Positions 62,071 through 64,000 of a stretch of 64,000 bases of DNA are shown here, piece after piece; the first letter of the stretch is position 1, and each line of letters opens with the position of its first letter. The notes beneath the pieces were generated by a model that worked only from the letters and a program-made list of their open reading frames with translations, did not search any database and had not been told where the DNA came from. The stretch comes from Streptomyces sp. IMTB 2501 (GTDB lineage Bacteria > Actinomycetota > Actinomycetes > Streptomycetales > Streptomycetaceae): the NCBI RefSeq assembly GCF_001953885.1, contig NZ_MQUS01000018.1, positions 17,493 through 81,492 of the forward strand, written 5' to 3'. The position numbers were made by a program, and so were the translations under genes.

Positions 62071-62682
62071 ATGTTCGTACGAACGGTGTACGCGACCGGT
62101 GATCCGGCGCAGCTGGGCACGGCCCTCCGGGCCCTGAACACCCAGGGGCACGACCTGCTGGAGGAGCGGCCCGGCTACCGCGGCGCGGGGGTCTTCGTCG
62201 ACCGCGACCTCGGAAAACTGCTCACGGTCAGCTGGTGGGAGTCCGCGGAGGCGCGCCGCAACAGCGACGAGGTGATGAGCGTACGGCGGCCGGAGCTGCT
62301 TGAGCCCTTCGCTGGGACCGTCGCGGTCGAGAACTACGAGGCCGTCGTCTTCCACCCGGGGCAGCGCACCCTCCCCGGCGGCGGGCTGCGGGTCACCCGG
62401 CTGGAGTTCGCGCCGGCGGACGCGGACCTCGCCGCCGACACCTTCCACGCCGGCGTGCTGCCGCGGCTGGAGGTCCTGCCCGGTTTCGCCGGGGCGGCCC
62501 TCTTCCTGGACCGTGAACGCGGCCGCGGCATGGCCGGTGTCCTCTTCGCCAACCGTGGCTCACTCGCGGCGTCCCGGGCCGGTCAGGCTTCGGTGCGGCG
62601 CGAGGGTGCGGCCAAGGCGCACATCACGGTGGTCGCCCTGGAGGAGTTCGAGGTCGTCCACGCGGACGTACGGGGCGACTGA
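62071..62682 (+). CDS. Tandem ABM-like dimeric alpha/beta-barrel protein
   Basis: 203 residues; GGGAGGCGAGGGGC before the ATG. Two halves look alike: residues 1-100 (ERPGYRGAGVFVDRDLGKLL, then TVSWWESAEARRNSDE) and 105-200 (EVLPGFAGAALFLDRERGRG, then VLFANRGSLAASRA). This pattern of GF/GYxGAxxFxDR then a strand and an ExxRR helix is that of antibiotic-biosynthesis-monooxygenase-like ferredoxin folds, here as an internal duplication. No catalytic residues are recognisable. Confidence 0.7.
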   Translation: MFVRTVYATGDPAQLGTALRALNTQGHDLLEERPGYRGAGVFVDRDLGKLLTVSWWESAEARRNSDEVMSVRRPELLEPFAGTVAVENYEAVVFHPGQRTLPGGGLRVTRLEFAPADADLAADTFHAGVLPRLEVLPGFAGAALFLDRERGRGMAGVLFANRGSLAASRAGQASVRREGAAKAHITVVALEEFEVVHADVRGD

Positions 62683-62704
62683 GCGACGGCGCCGGAGACT
62701 GCGG

Positions 62705-62747
62705 ACGGCCGTCGGCCCCGCTCTGTGCGGGCGGGGCGGACGGCCGT
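62705..62747. terminator. Nested bidirectional terminator
   Basis: ACGGCCGT arms at both ends enclose GCCCCGC / GCGGGGC, making a double stem between the convergent ABM-like and aldo/keto reductase genes. Confidence 0.7.
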
Positions 62748-62764
62748 GCGGTGTGTGGCGGGCG

Positions 62765-63601
62765 TCAGGCCATGTCGAAGGTGGCCGGGTCGGGGCCCAG
62801 GCGCCGGTCCTCGTTGAGCGCGCTGATCGCCGCGAGGTCCTCGACGTCCAGGCTGAAGTCGAAGACCTCGATGTTCTCCTTGATCCGCGACGGTGTCACG
62901 GACTTCGGGATCACGATGTTGCCGAGCTGGACATGCCAGCGCAGCACGACCTGGGCCGGCGTACGGCCGTGCTTCTGGGCGATGGCGACGATCGCCGGCA
63001 CCTCCAGCAGGCCCTTGCCCTGGCCGAGCGGCGACCATGCCTCGGTCGCGATGCCCTGCTCGGCATGGACCTCGCGGGAGGCGTGCTGCTGCAGATGCGG
63101 ATGCAGCTCGATCTGGTTGACCGCCGGGATGACCGAGGTCTCGGCGAGCAGCCGCTCGAGGTGCTCCGGAAGGAAGTTGGACACGCCGATGGCGCGGACC
63201 CGGCCGTCGGCCAGCAGCTTCTCGAACGCCTTGTAGGTGTCGACGTAGCGGCCGCGCGACGGCAGCGGCCAGTGGATCAGATACAGGTCGACGTGGTCGA
63301 GACCCAGCTTCTGCAGCGACGTGTCGAAGGCGCGCAGCGTGGAGTCGTAGCCCTGGTCGCTGTTCCAGAGCTTGGTGGTGACGAAGATGTCCTCGCGGGG
63401 CAGGCCGGAGGCGGCGATGGCCTTGCCGGTGCCCTCTTCGTTGCCGTAGATCGCCGCGGTGTCGATGCTGCGGTATCCGGCTTCCAGCGCCGTGGCGACG
63501 GCCCGCTCGGCCTCGTCGTCCGGAACCTGCCAGACGCCGTAGCCCAGCTGGGGCATCTGGACGCCGTTGTTGAGGATGATCGGGGGGACCTTGCTGCTCA
63601 C
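62765..63601 (-). CDS. Aldo/keto reductase
   Basis: 278 residues from the GTG at 63601, matching the family length of bacterial AKR5-type 2,5-diketo-D-gluconate reductases; the frame remains open upstream but without homology. Tetrad residues are seen: D and Y in YRSIDTAAIYGNEEGTG, K in VTTKLWN and H in YLIHWPLP. The NADPH region is IVIPKSVTPSRIKENIEVFD. Such enzymes reduce aldehydes and ketones. A TetR-like palindrome lies upstream. Confidence 0.93.
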   Translation of the reverse strand: MSSKVPPIILNNGVQMPQLGYGVWQVPDDEAERAVATALEAGYRSIDTAAIYGNEEGTGKAIAASGLPREDIFVTTKLWNSDQGYDSTLRAFDTSLQKLGLDHVDLYLIHWPLPSRGRYVDTYKAFEKLLADGRVRAIGVSNFLPEHLERLLAETSVIPAVNQIELHPHLQQHASREVHAEQGIATEAWSPLGQGKGLLEVPAIVAIAQKHGRTPAQVVLRWHVQLGNIVIPKSVTPSRIKENIEVFDFSLDVEDLAAISALNEDRRLGPDPATFDMA

Positions 63602-63692
63602 GAGCCTCGTGATCCTTAGGTTGTCGACAGGTGTTACTCCATCCTCAACGATCACGCGCCGCGCCGCATTCCTGACCGCGCGATCCTTTTCA

Positions 63693-63706
63693 ACTGACCG
63701 GTCAGT
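63693..63706. promoter_or_regulatory. TetR-type palindrome upstream of aldo/keto reductase
   Basis: ACTGACC-GGTCAGT is a perfect 14-base palindrome, extended rightwards by another CAGT. TGACNGGTCA-like dyads are typical TetR/AcrR operators. It lies about 90 bases upstream of the reductase start. Confidence 0.5.
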
Positions 63707-63926
63707 CAGTTCCCTCGGCGGAGATTGGCCGGAAACGCATCCGAGGTTTTCGGTCCAGACCATTGACCGGAGCCCGTCGTCCCGCAACTCTGTATCGCGC
63801 CACCGGACGAGTCGATGAACCCGGTGCATACATGTGAACCGGCCCTGACCAGGCCGCTGCATCCATCCTGTTTCCTTCTGCCTTCCTTCTGCGACTCCTC
63901 ACCCTCAGGAAAGTGAGTACGCGCCC

Positions 63927-64000
63927 ATGAACGAGAGCCCCTTGCTGTCTCCTGTGACGCACCGCTCCACCCCTCAGACATCGGATGAAAAGGTCTGGCG
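63927..64000 (+). CDS. Possible start of a gene running off the window
   Basis: An ATG opens a frame (MNESPLLSPVTHRSTPQTSD ...) that continues to the last base. A distant AGGAAAG lies 13 bases upstream, so initiation is uncertain. Too short to identify. Confidence 0.3.
   Translation, partial: MNESPLLSPVTHRSTPQTSDEKVW

Noticed and set aside
63702..63981. Two overlapping minus-strand ORFs at the right end
   Set aside because: Short, no homology or ribosome site, and they cover the reductase promoter region; the plus-strand frame from 63927 is slightly more plausible.

Overview
The window is very GC-rich with strong third-position GC. It uses ATG and GTG starts behind GGAGG-type ribosome sites and carries typical actinomycete families: a SpoIIE-type phosphatase with an ATPase tail, XRE regulators with a DUF5753-type tail, a DUF6158 protein, secreted proteases, and GH48, GH6 and GH75 glycosidases. 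All of this points to a Streptomyces chromosome. No rRNA, tRNA or CRISPR array was found.

Positions 1 to about 6640 look like one end of an integrated mobile element. It contains the C-terminal part of a large serine recombinase, two divergent genes with restriction-endonuclease-fold domains (a putative defence pair), and about 2.5 kb of decayed mobile-element sequence with an 88-bp direct repeat and small genes. The element edge coincides with a Rv2578c-type radical SAM gene cut just after its CxxxCxxC motif (6639-6920), which suggests insertion into that gene.

From 6.9 to 17.2 kb the window holds an SRPBCC protein, an MFS exporter fused to carboxypeptidase-regulatory-like repeats, a PAS/GAF/PP2C/HATPase regulator, a methyltransferase, an SDR, a scar joining the ends of a ricin-lectin gene and a WD40 gene, and a small secreted protein. 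From 17.6 to 24.7 kb four overlapping or closely spaced genes encode D-aminopeptidase DppA, an M20 peptidase, an S9 peptidase and an LD-carboxypeptidase, followed by a secreted S15-like hydrolase. This is a peptide and cell-wall-peptide degradation block.

From 24.8 to 36.7 kb there are a GNAT, a DUF5107/TPR protein, a VOC protein, an NDH-2-like flavoprotein, a transketolase whose 3' end is tandemly duplicated, an orphan GvpL/F, a methyltransferase, a histidine phosphatase, an ABC-F protein and small conserved proteins. From 37 to 50.5 kb there are a Gly/Cys-rich exported protein, a PLP-fold protein lacking its lysine coupled to a metallo-beta-lactamase-fold hydrolase, a DedA/UlaG-like pair, a membrane phosphatase-like protein, a MoxR ATPase coupled to a zincin-VWA protein, OsmC and a DnaK paralogue.

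From 50.5 to 64 kb a collapsed nitrate reductase operon (narG'-'narH fusion plus narJ) is followed by a methyltransferase, two XRE regulators, an ADP-ribosylglycohydrolase, a pterin dehydratase and two more methyltransferases. Also here are a deletion scar that decapitated divergent GH48 and GH6 cellulase genes, a PhyH-family oxygenase, an SDR behind a MerR-type promoter, a GH75 chitosanase and an aldo/keto reductase. Several independent deletion, frameshift and duplication scars show ongoing gene loss in this strain.
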